In this document: positions 26,701 to 41,700 of the stretch, piece by piece | Layout of the letters: each line of letters opens with the position of its first letter | How positions within the stretch are numbered: the stretch's first letter is position 1 | Origin: Aphelocoma coerulescens | Lineage: Eukaryota; Chordata; Aves; Passeriformes; Corvidae | Assembly (NCBI RefSeq): GCF_041296385.1 | Contig: NC_091013.1 | Span: forward strand, 67,859,563 to 67,923,562 | DNA: 64,000 nt | Reading direction: 5' to 3' | The notes under the pieces: generated by a model | Seen by the model: only the letters and a program-made list of their open reading frames with translations | What the model was told of the DNA's origin: nothing | Database searches by the model: none | Program-made: the position numbers and the translations under genes

Positions 26701-29700
26701 GCTGAGCTTACATCCCTTCAAGCTTCATCTTTGTACTTCAAACTGATAAAACATAATTCCCTCAATTTTGATTCATAATTTTTGCTCAGTTTTTTTTAGT
26801 CAATATACAACATAGCTACTAATGAAGGCACTAGAAATTTTTCAAATATCCTTTTTCATTTGCTCTATGGTTTTGCCTTAACCAACTCTTTTGCTTACAT
26901 TCTTGTTACTATCAACTAAGAAACACTTCTGCAAGATGCTGAAATTGCTCAGATGTCATTGCAAGACTGAGTCCTTGGACTCTACTTAGTCATCTCTGGA
27001 ACTCTTTGTTCCTATGTGCATGGCTAACACACTTCATGCAAACACACAAATCATACAGTTCCTCACTGTCTGGAAGAACTAAAAATAATAAGCAAGTTGA
27101 TATGGATTTAAAAATAGAGCCTTTCTGTATATATTGTACCAAACAATTGTGCTGGAATTATCAAAGAATTAAATATTTTTCATGTATATTTTTATGAAAA
27201 AAGGGCAAGAATAATAGTTTCTGTAAGCTGTCACCTCTTAAGATAGGTCTTACATGGATACACGGATCTAAACTTCTCTGAAGAGACTTCGCATTTATGT
27301 TTGGTTACAAATACTTTGTCACTCACATATCTCTGACTCAAAATGTGCAATCCCAGATCCTTTTAGACCATTCTGGATTTTCTTAGAAATACACATGAAG
27401 AAGACATTGAGATCATCTCCTAGTGGGAAACTTTTCAAAGTCATAAAAGTGGTTTAATTTTCATTTAGTTCCAATAGAAATTCCATATATAAATTTGCAC
27501 ATCTGAACATTTCCCTTATTACCTCACATGCTTCAAAAGAGTGTTTTACACTATCAAAAATCCCCAGCATTCAAAGAAGTTTACAAGCTGTGTCAAAGTC
27601 AAACTGTTTCTGGGTTCAACCAGCAGCATGTCAAGGGGCTGAATGCCCATCACCTTACAGCTGCTTTACAATTTGAAATGACTGAAAAAACTTTTACTAA
27701 TATAATGTAACTACAAATTTACTGCTTGCACTGACTAGAAACTCTGGCCTAATTAAGGACTTCATTAAGGCAAATGTTCATAGTTGCCACAACTCACTTT
27801 CACGTGTGACACTCCTTGATCTACACACTATGCTACCAAACCCCTTTCAACTTGTATAGTTTGACTCATTCCATAATATGTGCTAGCATTTAGACAGTAG
27901 TCATTTGGAAACACACAGTATCACAGAATCAAAGAATTGTTACGGCTGGAAGGAACCACCCAGTGATCACCCAGTCCAACCCCCCTGCCAAGGCAGGGTC
28001 CCCTAGAGCAGGTTATACAGGAACATGTCCAGGTGGGTTTTGAATGTTGCCAGAAAGGGAGACTCCATGATCTCACTGGGTAGCCTGTTCCAGTGCTCTG
28101 CCACCCTCTGTGTTCTTTCTCGTGTTGTGGTGGAACTTTCTGTGTTTTAGTTTACGGCCATTGCTCCTCACCCTGTCACTGGGAACCACTGAAAACAGTT
28201 TGGCACCACTGAAAAGCAAAACACTATCACAGATTGGTAGATGAGATGCTGCAGTTGTAGATTATATTAATACTTCTTTGTTGGTTTTACATAAACACAA
28301 TCAAGAGCTTCTATTTGGAACAGAAAAAAAAAAAGCGTTTGGTTCTCTCTATATATTGGATGACCAATTGAAGTTAGACAAAAATATTATTATTTAGTAC
28401 CATTTAATTTGCAAATTTATCTTTGGGATACCTGCATGAGTATCTGAGCAGTTATTTTGGACACAGATTTACTAAATTGTTCCAAATAACAACATGATAT
28501 TCTCACTTCTATAAAAAAATATATAGCAATGATGCAGCTCTCGAGTGTCTTATGATTTGCTTTTGATTCAGGGGTAACCTCCAAAATTTGTCATTTCCTG
28601 GAGCAGTATCAAGAACTGAATGAATACATTCGATTTATAAAAAATGCATTACTATTGTAAGACAAACTGTGTTGGCTTTTCTCTCTGCCTTTTTGTTCTA
28701 CATCGGCATGCTGTACAGTAAGAATGAGACACTGAAGTCAGAGATCTGAAATTTAGTTTGCTTACAAGGAAGAGACAGAAGTATGTGGAAGAGGATTTAA
28801 TATATATCCATTATTTTCTTAAATAGAAGCATACATAATGCTTAATGATAGAGACTAGAATATCAAAGTGAGAATTTAATGACCTTGAGAATTAGAATAA
28901 TAGTAGTGAGATGAAATCTTATAACTTGAAGTATAAAGTAATAGAAACCAGTCACAGGGATTTCTGGTAGAAATGAAAGACATTCATTAGACACAATTGA
29001 GGGGAAAGAAATTTTGTTAGGTGAGTTGATCACATCATAACTATGACCTTCCTACCCCTCTCCATGTGCTATGATCCTAAGATAAACAGAGGAATGGGGT
29101 GGAAATTAGAAGCATGCATGCCATTACACAGAGCACTAGTGAGAGCTTATCTGGAACAGCTTTGATCATCCATGCTTGAAAAAGTCTTATTTGCATTGTA
29201 GACTGCAGAAAAAGAAATCAACATAATCAGAGGAATGGCAAAACTATCTGATGAGAAGAGTCTAAAATAGCTGTGTTGTTGAGCCCAGTAGGACAAAGGC
29301 TGAGAGGGACGAAGAATGCTGTCTATATACATCAGAGGACTAAGTGCAGAGAAGGGCCACTGATGATGAAAGATAATGCTGACACGGGAACAAACGGGCC
29401 TAAGATGGCCATGACAAACACAGCCTAGAAATCAGAAGAGTTTCCAGCCCTCAGTGTGGTGGCATATGACAAGATTAGTGAGGCCATGAAATCCTGTTAA
29501 GTTTTAGATTAAGTTTACTAGTGTTGGAGTGATATTATATAGACTTAAGGCAGTGGTCTGGATAGGGTGATGCACAAAACTCCTTCTAGCTCAGTACCTT
29601 ATGACATGTCAAGCTAAAAAACCACTCCTCCTTCCAAGGCTTTTCTTGACTTTCAATGTATCATTGTCTCTTCGGGTGTACTGTATATAAAACAATCCAT

Positions 29701-32700
29701 TAATGAGGTTTGTAAGCCACATTTTAGGGTTTTCTTGCCTCCATTCAATGAGACCATAGTGTTAGAGAGCCCAGCTTCTTTGTACTGGCGGAAATCTAGT
29801 AGCAAATTTACTAGGACTAGCTACTAGGAAATCTAGTAGCCCCCTTCTGGGGCAAATCTGCCAGAAACACTGCTCCTTTGACATTACCACTGCTCTGTGT
29901 GGAAATCTGAAACTCTCAGTTTCTAGGACTGTAGAATTTAAAGGCTCTTCCCTTTTAGTAAAACCTGCAAGAGGTGTCTGGGCAGCAGGGCTGCTTGCCT
30001 CAGCCTGGGAATTTATTTGTGTACTCATGTGCTTCCATCAGTATTGCTGCCCGGACATGTGATTCATGGCATGGAGAGGGAGGCAGGACTTCTTTCTAAA
30101 AGCTCATTGAATATTTATGCACACAAACCCTTCTCCAGGCACTCATGGATTTGCAGGTGTGGGGGTAAACCTACAACACTGATAGTCAGAGAATTACTGA
30201 ATAAATAATTCTCTCTAACAGTAAATGAAAACTTTTAAGAGCCTGTCATTCCTACAAGGGGGAATCTACTCTTCTGTAGGCAGAAGAGAAAAATCTGAAG
30301 ACATGCTATATGAAAGGATCTTTTTGATATAGTGAGAATAAAATAAAGAGGAAGTCAACTGCAGAGGAAAGCAAAGTGAGCAGACACCTCCCCGCCCCCC
30401 AAATGAATATATGGAATGTGTTACACAGATGGAGGAGTCAGACTTCTCCAGCCCTCCTAATAATGCTGTTTAGAAAAACACGAGAAAACATTCTTTCCAT
30501 TGAGTTGTCTTTCTTTTCCAGCACTGCATGCAAAGCCTTTTGAGAGTAGCCAGCTGTTCATTTTATATCTCAATGTGACACTGATGAAAGCAAAAGGGTA
30601 ACTTAGAGCTGTGTAAGTGTAGGATCAGCGTAGCTGCTGTGGAGGGACAGGACAGGTGCATTATTTATCTATGCATCCTATGCACAGGAGATTTTACCAA
30701 TTGCACTGAAAAAATTACATTTGGTAACACTGATTTTAAACAATAATAAGTGGGTGTGAATTTTAGTCTTCTGATACCAGGAGAGAAATACAGACTACAG
30801 CTACACCCCATATGAACTGGGGAAATTGTGTCTAATACTCCATAACAATGCCAGGTCTGGAGAACCTGAGAAGACAGAAATTGTTCCAAGCAGTGAACAG
30901 ACTCTTACAGATAATATCTGGAAAAATTTAGAAAAAAAATCATCAAACAGTGTACCTCAAAATTCACGTGTGTGAGAGAAGAACATGATTTATACTGGAC
31001 ATTGGTCTAAGAAGTAGAGCTTCATACTTTTTTTATTTTTGGTAAGATAAATTATCACTGAGCATAAGGTCTGTTTTAGAATACTGACAATTCCCATTTA
31101 AGACTTAGAAAGTATTAAAGGGACTTTCTGTAAGTGTTTTTCTTTTCTTCCCCTTTCAGATGCAATCTGTCAAACTTCATTAAGTAAAAAACACAATTAT
31201 TTTGAGCATCTGTCACGTAACAATTTAGAATATCTACAATAAAAAATATTTTCAGTAAAGAGTTTGTGGCATGGACTCTGTTCTACATTTATAGTGTGCT
31301 TTATTTAGCTGCCTTACATTTCCAGAGGGCAGAACTAGTCAGAGTGTGTGTGTACAGTGATAGTACTGATAAAATCAGAATCAGACATTAGAAATAACAC
31401 ATGTTCATGTTTTATTTTGTGTATCTCAATGAAACAGACTTTATGTGAAAATTGTCTTTCTACTTTCCAAATTACCCTAAGTCTCATTTTCTATTTCATT
31501 TACTTGCTGTGTCTGTGAATTTGAGTCACAGGAGCTTAACAATGTTATCAATTAACTGTTTACACAATGTCAGTATGGCAAAACTAAGATTTGGCCCCAA
31601 GAAGACACCCAGACAGGTAGGTCACAGGTGAAATGCAAAGCAGGTTTGTTTAAAGAAGTCTGAATGGAGAAGCGAATGCAATACAGCCTTGAAACGCCAG
31701 TCTCTTGAAAAAATTTAACCTCTGACCTTATTACGCAGCTGGTGCATTCACTTTATAGTATGTTTTTTCTTCACAGCTTACTAAAAGCACATGTTTGCAG
31801 CTAGAGAAAAAATGTTTGTCTTTTAGTGAGGTTCTGTATCAAGGGAACATGAGTTGTAGAGTTTTCTTAAACTTGACTGGGTGGCTAAAGTGAATACAAA
31901 AATCTGAAAACAGACATTTCTGTCTGTTTGCATTTTTACAATATCCAGTGAGATTTTCAGAATAGGTGAGTTTTCATCTTAAAGTATGATTTTGGTAAAA
32001 CTAGATCCAGTAAAGCTGGAAATATACTGTTTCTGTGTAATAAAAACCTTCTGCAAGCTGCCTTGTATAAGGTGCAGCAGTACATTAGTGATTTCAAAAT
32101 CTGCAGATGGGATTTTGAAATGCTCAGTGCCATAACATGTGTAGCATAAATGTGAACTGAACATTTTGGAAGAAAGACATTTTCAGTTTGGGCCAAAAAT
32201 AACTAGTTTTTGAAGAGAAAAAAGTGAACTGCTCAGCTATACTAAATTACCATAGTTTCAAGGTACAAATCTACACATTCAAGTACTTAATATATGTTCT
32301 TCAACTTCTTGTTCCTGTAAAAGACTTGATTAACAAGCTGTTGTTAATAAAATTAGTGTGAATGGTAATTTCCTTGCTTCCCTATTCCAAGTCTGGAAAT
32401 GGACTGTAACTATGGAAAACAACATCCATATATAAATACTTGGCCAGAACCACACAGAAGCCTTCATATGCCAAACGGCCTGGCTATAGCAAACTGTTAT
32501 AACAGTAGGAAATGAGATGAAATGATACTTCACACTCTATCAAATAAGTGTAGGCCAACACTTCAATATACACTTTATTGAAGTACGGTCACTGGCTTGG
32601 TTTTCACTGTCTCATTTTTTGCACTTCCTTTCATGAATATCTGTCACTGTTTTAGAACCTGTGTTTCGAGAATGTGAGATGTCTGTAGTACTTGACTCTC

Positions 32701-35700
32701 ACAATGTCCCCATGAAGTAAAGTCCAGCCTTTATTAGCTACTTGAAAATACAGGAAGATTGCCCTCAGGTAGGTGAGTTCCCCCTTTTTAAGGCCTATAC
32801 ATATCCAAATGCAGACACTGAATTTCAGACTTTGACTGCAGGTTGACCTGAAGAAAACTGCTAATCACCAAAGCTGACCTTAACTTTAACAAGGACATAT
32901 CTCTAATCCAAATTACTTAGCTAAATTTAGAGAGGAACAGGTCTTTCTTTTTATTTTTAAATAGAAGTTCTTTAAACTGCACATCTAAGTCCATGTTTAG
33001 ATACACAAATGCCTGGTTTCTCAGCTATGGGCAGACCCCAGGAACAAACCGTCAAGCTGTACACTGAAAGGAGGGCTGCATCTAGCTCACACAGGGTTTG
33101 CTCATGCACAGAATAATTGAGAAAGAGAGTGGGTCACAATCAAAAGGCCTCAAAGGGGAAAAAAAAAAAAACAAAAACGAAGACCTTCTCTGTATGTATT
33201 ATGACAGTTCATGAGTTCATGGGAACTGGCTAAGACAGCTGCAGCCTTCAGCAAACACTAGGAGCTGTGCCAGAAGAACTACACCAGCTGGAGGTCTCCC
33301 ACCTCACTTCTTGCTTACTAAAGTTCATCTTCTTCCCCTACCATAGCAGGAGCTCCCATAAAGTGAAGGTCCACATCATTTAAGACATTGCCAGTTCTTT
33401 TTGTGAAATCTCTCTGTCTGAATCAACATGGCTGTCTTTGTTTGACCATAGAGGTACTGGAGAACTAGAATCAAGAAACAAAAGTATGAACCTAAAAATC
33501 TAGCCAAAGTATCTGGTAAATTCAAGATATTAAATTTGCAGTGGTAGCAGGATGTAGTAAGAGTGTTTTTGTTATTTATCTGTTCCGTCTGTATAATAGA
33601 ATTTAAGCTTCCTTTGTCTGCTAAAAAAAATGGTGAAAACCATAGCTGCCAGCTTTCCTCTCACAGAAGAGGATTATTAATTGTTCACTGAAGGAGAAAA
33701 AAACAACAATGGTGACAACCACAGAGATAGGGCACTGACTGCCTCCCCTCTCAGCTGGAGGGGGTCATGTGAAGATAAAGACCAAACCTGGAGAAGAATT
33801 AAATGGAGGTGGGGAAAACAGGGAGGGCAGTGAAGCGCATACCGGCTGTGGGGCAATGCTTCACCGCTAGAAGTAATTCAGCTTGATATTTCAACACTGT
33901 AACCTTTTATCCATAACCCAGAAGGCACTAAAGGATGACTCCAGCTGCAGTTTCATGGCTCTCACAGCTCATGTTCATCCCTCTCTCCTTGTAAACGAGA
34001 GAGCTAACAAAAAGTACATAATACTTCTGAAGCCTAAGGAAAGCACAGCTCTCTTCTCTGGCCACATTGCCACTTATGCATGTCCTCCAAAACTGAATAC
34101 ACAGGTTCCTCCAATTTACTAAAATATTAGAATGGTACTTATTTCCTCCTCTGTTTATATTCACACAGACATAAATAGTTTTTGTTTAGATACACATTTG
34201 TCTAGTGCAGCTATTCAGCCTTTTCTCTAAAGGAGACAGAAGTATTTAAAATGGAAAAGATGCATACCAGGTCTTCCTTCCTTTTCACCGAGGGAGAAGT
34301 GGCTTGCATAGTTACAGATGCTTCAAGTTCTGTGTGCTTATGTGCTTATGGCTGTGTTGTAAGGGAAATAAGAATATATGCAATAAGCATATCGCCTGGG
34401 CATAAGGAGATAGTCAAAGGAATGATGAGTCAAAGAAATGAAGAAATTAAATTATTCTAAGAACAGTGAAGACTGCTGTCAGTTTTATCTTGTGGGAATG
34501 TGTAAGGTTTACATCCCACACTTGGATGCCGGCCCTTTCCCTCTGACAGGTTCATAGATCTAGTGGAATGCACCTGTAGGAGGATCTGCTTTCAGAAGAG
34601 GCCAAGTCCAAGCAGATCCTGGACAGTGAGCTTCCAACATCAAGGTAGAGAGCTTGAACTGGTCTCTGGAACAGACAAGGAACCAGAACTGATGACAAAG
34701 CACTGAAATGACATATCCATCAAGGCCTCTGTATCTGAGAAGGGCAGTAGCTTCATTTTGTTGTCATCTTCTGATTTAGAGCATATGATCTCTAGTTAAG
34801 AGGGGCAGAATGTTGGGAAGTTAGCCAAGTGCTGAAGAGCTCCTGGTACAATTTCCTGTCAAGCAAACTAACTGTGTGTTACCTGTGAACACCCACAGAG
34901 TAAGGTGGACTTTAGGCATGTAATTGTAACAAAATCAAAACAACAAAAAAAATCAGTTTATCTGATCAGATATCTGTGTCCATTGGTGACTACACTTTTA
35001 GTAGTAAATTAGGTCTTTCATTGCACATGCCTATGTTTCTGTGGGCAACGATGCACTTTCCACATCAGCTTTATGCCATTTGGGACTAACAAAATAAGAA
35101 TTTGTGCAAATAAGTCTACTGAGGTCTCACAGAAGATGGATCCCTGGCAAAATGTCAAAAGAGCAGAGAAATTAAGGCCATTTCACAAAGCAGGTTCATT
35201 CTTTTCACAGTGGTTCAACAAGGAATGCTTCTGTATTCCTAATGTAGGAAAGTGAGTTAGCTGTGGATAGACTTCTCTGAGTCCTTCTTCCAGCCTGAAG
35301 CATTATTCCCCAAATATATTTTTAAGTACATAATCTTCATAGTTACAGCCACTGTACTCCAGAGCCTGAGTGGGATCAGACAGGCTTATACAGTAATTAT
35401 ACAGGGAAGAGACAGGGATTAATTTCACTGTCACTGCTCCAGAAGAAATGCTGTACCCTTTTCCTTCCACATTACTCTGGATTTCTAGAAATCATTTTCT
35501 AAACTACACCTGAAGGTCTCTCCAATCTCTTGCTTTTAACTCCCCAACCAGTTTCACAGCTCTGTTCTTCAGCCATTCCATACTGGCAGCTTCTTTTGCT
35601 TTCTGAACAAGTTATTTTCTGCTGGGTAATGCAAGACCACTGTGCTGTCTGCACTGATGGGTCATGTTACCCAGTGAACAAGAGATCAGCAAAGCCAAGC

Positions 35701-38700
35701 TGCTGGTAGGACTGCAGTCCACTGCTATTAGTAAGAAGTCTTTCCACAGTGTTTTAAAACTGTTTTTTAAGACATACCACAACTAATATTAAAGAACCCA
35801 GGGCTACCTATGTGCTAAAAGCAATTCTTCAGAAGGCTTTCATTTTAAGAAAAGACTAAGCTGGTTCACTATACAGTAAAAGTGGGATTGGTTTGTCCCA
35901 AAATACCCCTGTAGTGGGACAAGATCATAGCAAATTTAATTCAAACCAAATTATTCTCTTATTTCTACTACCACAGATGAATTATAAGGGAAATACTATA
36001 AGAACACACTACAAAACCAAGAACCAGCTCCCTACCTGTCCATCTGTCCCAATGGTGCCTCCACAATCTGTGAGGAGCTCGGACATGTCATAGTAGCTAA
36101 TAAACTCCCACAAACAGGCTTCCAGATTCAGGTTGCGGTAGAAGCGCAAGGTATTGAAGCCTCTAATTGTTGGGCTGTACTGGTAGGGAATGGTCTCTCC
36201 AATCACATCTGGATTCTTGGTAGCATCAGTTAAAAAGCCATGGTGGGTCTTCACTTCTGTGTAATCCAACAGGTTGGAGCATTTATGGTTTCCAACTCTA
36301 GTTCCGTCAGGGCTAAGTGTCAGCTCAAAGTTGGAGAGCTCTCTTGTAGATATAACAGGCAGCATGCCTAAAAACATTAATTTATAGCACTATCACTAAA
36401 TGTTGGTTGTCAGAACTGCTTAATTTAGCCAAAATTAGTCAGACATTAAGCCTGTTATACAGTGCTTTTGTATTTTGTACTTACAACAGTTACTGTACTT
36501 TAGAATTCAAAGAAAGTTGATAAGTATGTATGAGAATTTTACCCACAATAATTGTCTGTATACTATGAAAAGACAAATAAAATATTTCCAAACATATTAA
36601 TATATTAATATACAGCATATTAACATTACAAAATATTAGTAAATAAAAAAATTGTGTGATTTTTTCACCAGCACCTAGTAATTAAATGGTGTATTTCTAA
36701 GCACTTCAAAGGAGTTTTACAAAGCTTAGGTCTAGCCCAACTTATGTAATTTATGCAATTAATCTGAAAGCGCTTTTCTTCACATCAGAGACTCCGTATC
36801 AGTACAGCAACTTATGTACCTTGTTGCAAACTGCACTTGTTCATTCATAACATTTTTCTTTGGTCCCACCGTTAAAAGATTATATTATTATTTTGTCTAT
36901 TTAAAATAGTATGACCAATAAAGTAGCTCAAATAACAGCATACTGTATAAGTTTTCTTAACTCCACAGCTGATTTTCTCATACCATCAATATGTGGCATT
37001 GTGACTGTCAGTTTGATGAGGTTGGCATAGTCAGGATCTTCTGGGCCAGTGTAGCGCAGTTTGGCAGAGAATGGTTCTGCTCCAACTACTCCTGATATAC
37101 GAGGCTGACAAAGACCTAATGGAAAAAAGAGAAAGCAACCTTACTTTAAGTCCATAGGAAACAATCTATACTTTTTTCCTTGCACTACTTTAGCTGTACT
37201 TTTCTGCCACTGTACAGGTATCCAAAACAACAAGAATTTTCTTGAGTGAATAGTAAACACTTTGAGAAGCATTTTCCAGAGGTTTCGACAGGAGTTTATG
37301 CAAAAGAGGATTCAAACAAAAATCATTCCTTGATCAACAGGATCACATTTTTAGAACACGGTGATGATATTGCATCTGTGCCTTTCCAGATGTATGTGTC
37401 AACCTTACTTGCAAAGTCAGTGCCAAGTTCCATACGTTCTTACAGAGGTCTTCAGAGGCATATGTTTTAACTCCTTCCACCACTCTAAGTTTTACAGAAG
37501 ATACCTGGCCAGTGTTCAGTTGGTTTTGGCACTGGATTGGCATTCTGTGATATGCCTTCACAGAACTTTATGAGCCTCCTGATCCATTAGTAACAAAAAT
37601 GTAGTTAGAAAAATTGTGTCAAAGGAAATGTAGAAATATTGTGCTTAGAATAGAGCCAGCTTCAAAGCTGGATCAAGTTGCTTAAGGCCTTGTTAATTTG
37701 AATTTTTAATTTCTCCAAGGAGAATGTGCTACTTATTTTAGTAATCCTTTCCAGTGTTAGTTTAATGTGTTCCAGTATTAGTCCCAGTTTGTAGAACCAG
37801 AAAATTAGGTTTGTAATCATACGATCAAATTCTAGTTGCATAGTTCAATGCAGAAGTGTGGGCATTCTGGCCACTTTGTCATGTGATGGCCAAAGGATCA
37901 CAAGGTAGTCTAAGTAAGAAACAAGCAGATATGGAAAATCAAAACTATTCTCTTTGCCCATTTCTTAGGGATTTCAAGAGAACAGGAGGCAGGGCCTTCC
38001 TCCTGGAGAGCTTCTGGTGGACTTCATCTTGCTCAATATCTCCAAGTGGGAAACTTCTGTCAAGAGGAAACAAAATGTCTTTTCTGCAGGATAGCTTTTT
38101 TTTGGTTGGTTGGCTGGTTGATTTGGTTGGTGATTTGAGGTTTTTTTTTTCCTCAAATGCAAATAATATTGCTAATGAGACTAAATGCAATTTTTTGCAC
38201 AATCTGTCTTCCTTTGGAGAATTTGGTCTATGCACTGGAGGTCAGGCATCCTCAAAGTGGAAAATAATCAGGATTTTGGCAGGTTGCTTTGTTCATTGCA
38301 CTTTTTTCCTTCCACATCAGAAGTTAGCTCAGGTACTGGAAGTAATTTATGCATGATAACTCAGTCCTGAGCCTGGGCTAATTAGCTCTGCTAATTTGTC
38401 AAGTGTAATCCAAATAATTCATTATAACACGAACAAAGCCAGTCTGTTTCATATAACAAAACCAGCTCACACAGCACAAATTTGTCTGTCTTTAACACAA
38501 ACTACAGAGCACCTCATAGACAACACCCTTAGGCAGAGTCCTCTTTAGAGTGTAGGATTCCTGATTAATGCAAAGATGACTTGAGTCTACAGTCAAAATG
38601 TGGAATAAAGGACAGGGGTAAAGAGAAATTCCATTCCTCAAAGTTCTTAAAGCCCAAATTAGTAGAAAATATAATGTTTTAACCAAAATATTTATTTAAA

Positions 38701-41700
38701 AAGGCCTAGAAAATGAAAATAAAATTGCAAATGAAAAATCATGGCATTTATCTCACACAGACTTCAAGAGTTAGTGTAGCTACAAAAGCAGCAAAAATGA
38801 CACAAAGAGCCAAAAGGCTGCAGAAGGGTAATGAAAGACAGTGTTTTGCAATTGACCTTGTTTGCTGATAATTACACATTCTCCATATTATACAATAAAC
38901 AAAAGTATCTGTGATTTCTCTAACAAAATAGCCTGTGCTATCAGACTGTACTTGTGTGCATGTCAGTGCTTCACCTCTGCTTCACAATGATATTCAGTGT
39001 AAGTTTCCGGAGTTGGCTGGGCAAAGGAGGTAGACTGCATTAACTCTGCTGGCTGAGAGAATGCAGCACCAGTTCAGCATTGGTTAGGTGCCAAAGGATC
39101 AGAGGGGATACAAAGGAAGTATCAGAGACGGAAGAAGGATGAATAATTATAACTGCTTTGACCAGGGAAAAATTTTGTCCATGCCCTGTTATTGGACACC
39201 AGTTGCTTTAGTCTTTAGTCAAGGAGGACAACAATTCTAAGGCATTCAGTGAGGACTGAATGCCAAACGAGGTTTTTCTTCTGGCTAGGCTTTCATATGC
39301 CACTCCCATGTGGATTCTCCAATGTCTAGTAGGAGCTGAGACTGTACTGCATAATTTCTACAGTTAAATTCAAAAGCCAGCAGAAACCAGGTTTCACTAA
39401 TTCCATTGCACATTATATATTGTTCTCATGAACATACAAGTTTGCTATGTGGATTATTTAAAGATGTGGAGAAGTAGGAGAGAGGAAAAACATTTTCTTT
39501 ATACAATGCTTTGCTGTGTTAAGTTTTGGACCACCTCTACGAACAACAGAAGAAAAGCTGAGACTAATGTTAAAATGCCTGACCATGTAACCAGCTTTTG
39601 CTAGGACTGAATTTGGGATCCAAAAGAGACCTGTGAATTTTGCAATAGGTGATGATGTCTTACCTTCTGACGTGCTTATAGTGACAATAGGGCTCATAAG
39701 CTCAAGACCCTCATTCCCATCTGAATTTACAGCACGAGCTGCACACTGGACACGAGAACCGGCTTGAAAGTAAATGGAGTCGAGTGTAATCATCTTAGAG
39801 GAAGTGAAGAAGGTGTCAAAGTCAACCTCCTTCATGGGGCTGGTCACACCATCGGGGCCAGTGGGGGCACTCACAAGCCACCTGTACTGTGTCAGAGTAT
39901 TATTGATGTTCTCACTGGCACATATAGAGCCAGTCTTGTCAAAGTCTTCATACTTAGGATTACAAGCCTGCAGAACAAGGCAGATGTATTAAGAATTTAT
40001 TTGATTCATGGCAAAGGAATTCAAAGTCATCAAGAGTCACAAAACTCAACAAGATGGAACTGACAATCCCAGTAAATCTCATAAGAAATCACCCTATTTT
40101 GACAGTGACGTTTTTAGCACTGTTAGGGTGGATTAAAAGGTGTATCTAATTATGCTCATTGAAATAAAAATATTATTTTAAATTGGTTTATAGGTGAAAG
40201 CATGGCATAGTTATGAAGACACAAACTACATTCCCATGTACTACTTTAATTTGAACTTCTCCCTTTGATCTAATTCTGCAAATATACTCTGCGTTTCAAG
40301 ATTTATTTTCTTTGATTTTTTTTTTTATTTAGAAGAGCCATTCAACTTGTGACATTCCTGTGCAAAAAGAATGTGTGAAAAACAAATTGAAGATGGACAA
40401 AGACATTCTTCAAGGTATGAATATTTATGTAACTTTTCAGTTGCAAAACTACTAGTGAAAAAAAAAGAAAGAAGCTTGTATTCCTTCAGCATTCATTTTT
40501 CAGTCTGTGGCACTCATTGAAAACAATGGCTCATCTGTTATCTCCAGTGATTTAAACTCTGCAAATTAAGGCAGGATAATGCAGGAAATAGTAAGGTTAT
40601 GCAATCACAAACACAGTGTGAGTATCAATGTCAAACTGTTCTTAGTGAGGAACAAGTGAAACATCTTTCTATGCTTTTTGTCCTCCTGAAAATGGATTCA
40701 TTATGCAGACAAATTAGATTAGCTCTAAGGATAATTCTAGCTTGAACTAATATGTGTGACTAATATGTGTGACTCACCACCATATGGATTGATACTGGGT
40801 GCCTAAAATCCACTGAACAAAACCCATATACTGATTTTGTTCCATTTTTCCACAGAGATACTCACTGTGATACAGATGACAGGATAGCCAGCAATGGGAC
40901 TGGTTCTGTCTTTGGCTTTAGAAGTATCATCATATATCAACAGAGATGCAACTTGAGGGACAGAGGGAAAGGTGACATCTGCCATGCTGTTCATTTCTTC
41001 GATGTAAACAATGGCCTTGGCTGCCTGGCAATGAAAAGGACAGAAACAGTTCCCTGTGAAAATTTAAATAAACAAGGGGATTCAAGCTGGATCTAGATCA
41101 GAATATGTCTAGCCTTTGAAACATCGTTCCAAAAGAAGTTCTAAACCTCAACTGGATGAGCTATTGAGAAACGGTTGAGGCGCCAAAAGTACACTGCAGA
41201 GTGCAAAAGGAAGAGCTAAAACAAAATTTTTCTTTTCAGAACAGTGAAGATCCCAGACCTTTAACCTTGTCTCCCAGCTTTTTTGTTATCACTTCAGTAT
41301 TCTGGTAGAACCCTCTAAGAGCACTGTATGCTTTAATGTCTGGTGGAAATGGGGTGCTTGTCATCTGCAAAGGCTGTGTCTCTTCTGTCCGGCTGTCTGG
41401 AGTCGTGTGACACTGATGATGCAGACAGGGAGTTTCAAGAACATTTTATGCCAAATCAGAGGAATATACTGTTTAAATTAAAATATAATGCTAAATAACA
41501 GGAACATGTGGCTATTTCATCTTACACAATAAGAATAATATTAATATGGTTTTGACAGCAGAAGTCATATCTCACCTGAAATTGCTCTTTTTACAGCATA
41601 GGGATTATATTGTATTGCCAGAGAGTGTTTCCAAGAGAACATCAGTTTCTAAGACTGATTATATGCCTAGAATGATATCCTGAAGACTTCAGTCTTTCAT

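Larger units (their letters stand above)
26527..36035 (-). other. FREM2: FREM2 intron (9.5 kb)
   Basis: Largest complete intron in the window. It holds a CR1 fragment (27920-28215), a possible older CR1-like fragment (29120-29630) and AT-rich sequence; no other exon or RNA gene was seen. Confidence 0.9.

Noticed and set aside
37856..38356. 166-codon open frame on the plus strand
   Set aside because: It lies inside a FREM2 intron, resembles no family I know, includes low-complexity G/T-rich sequence, and has no splice or promoter context.
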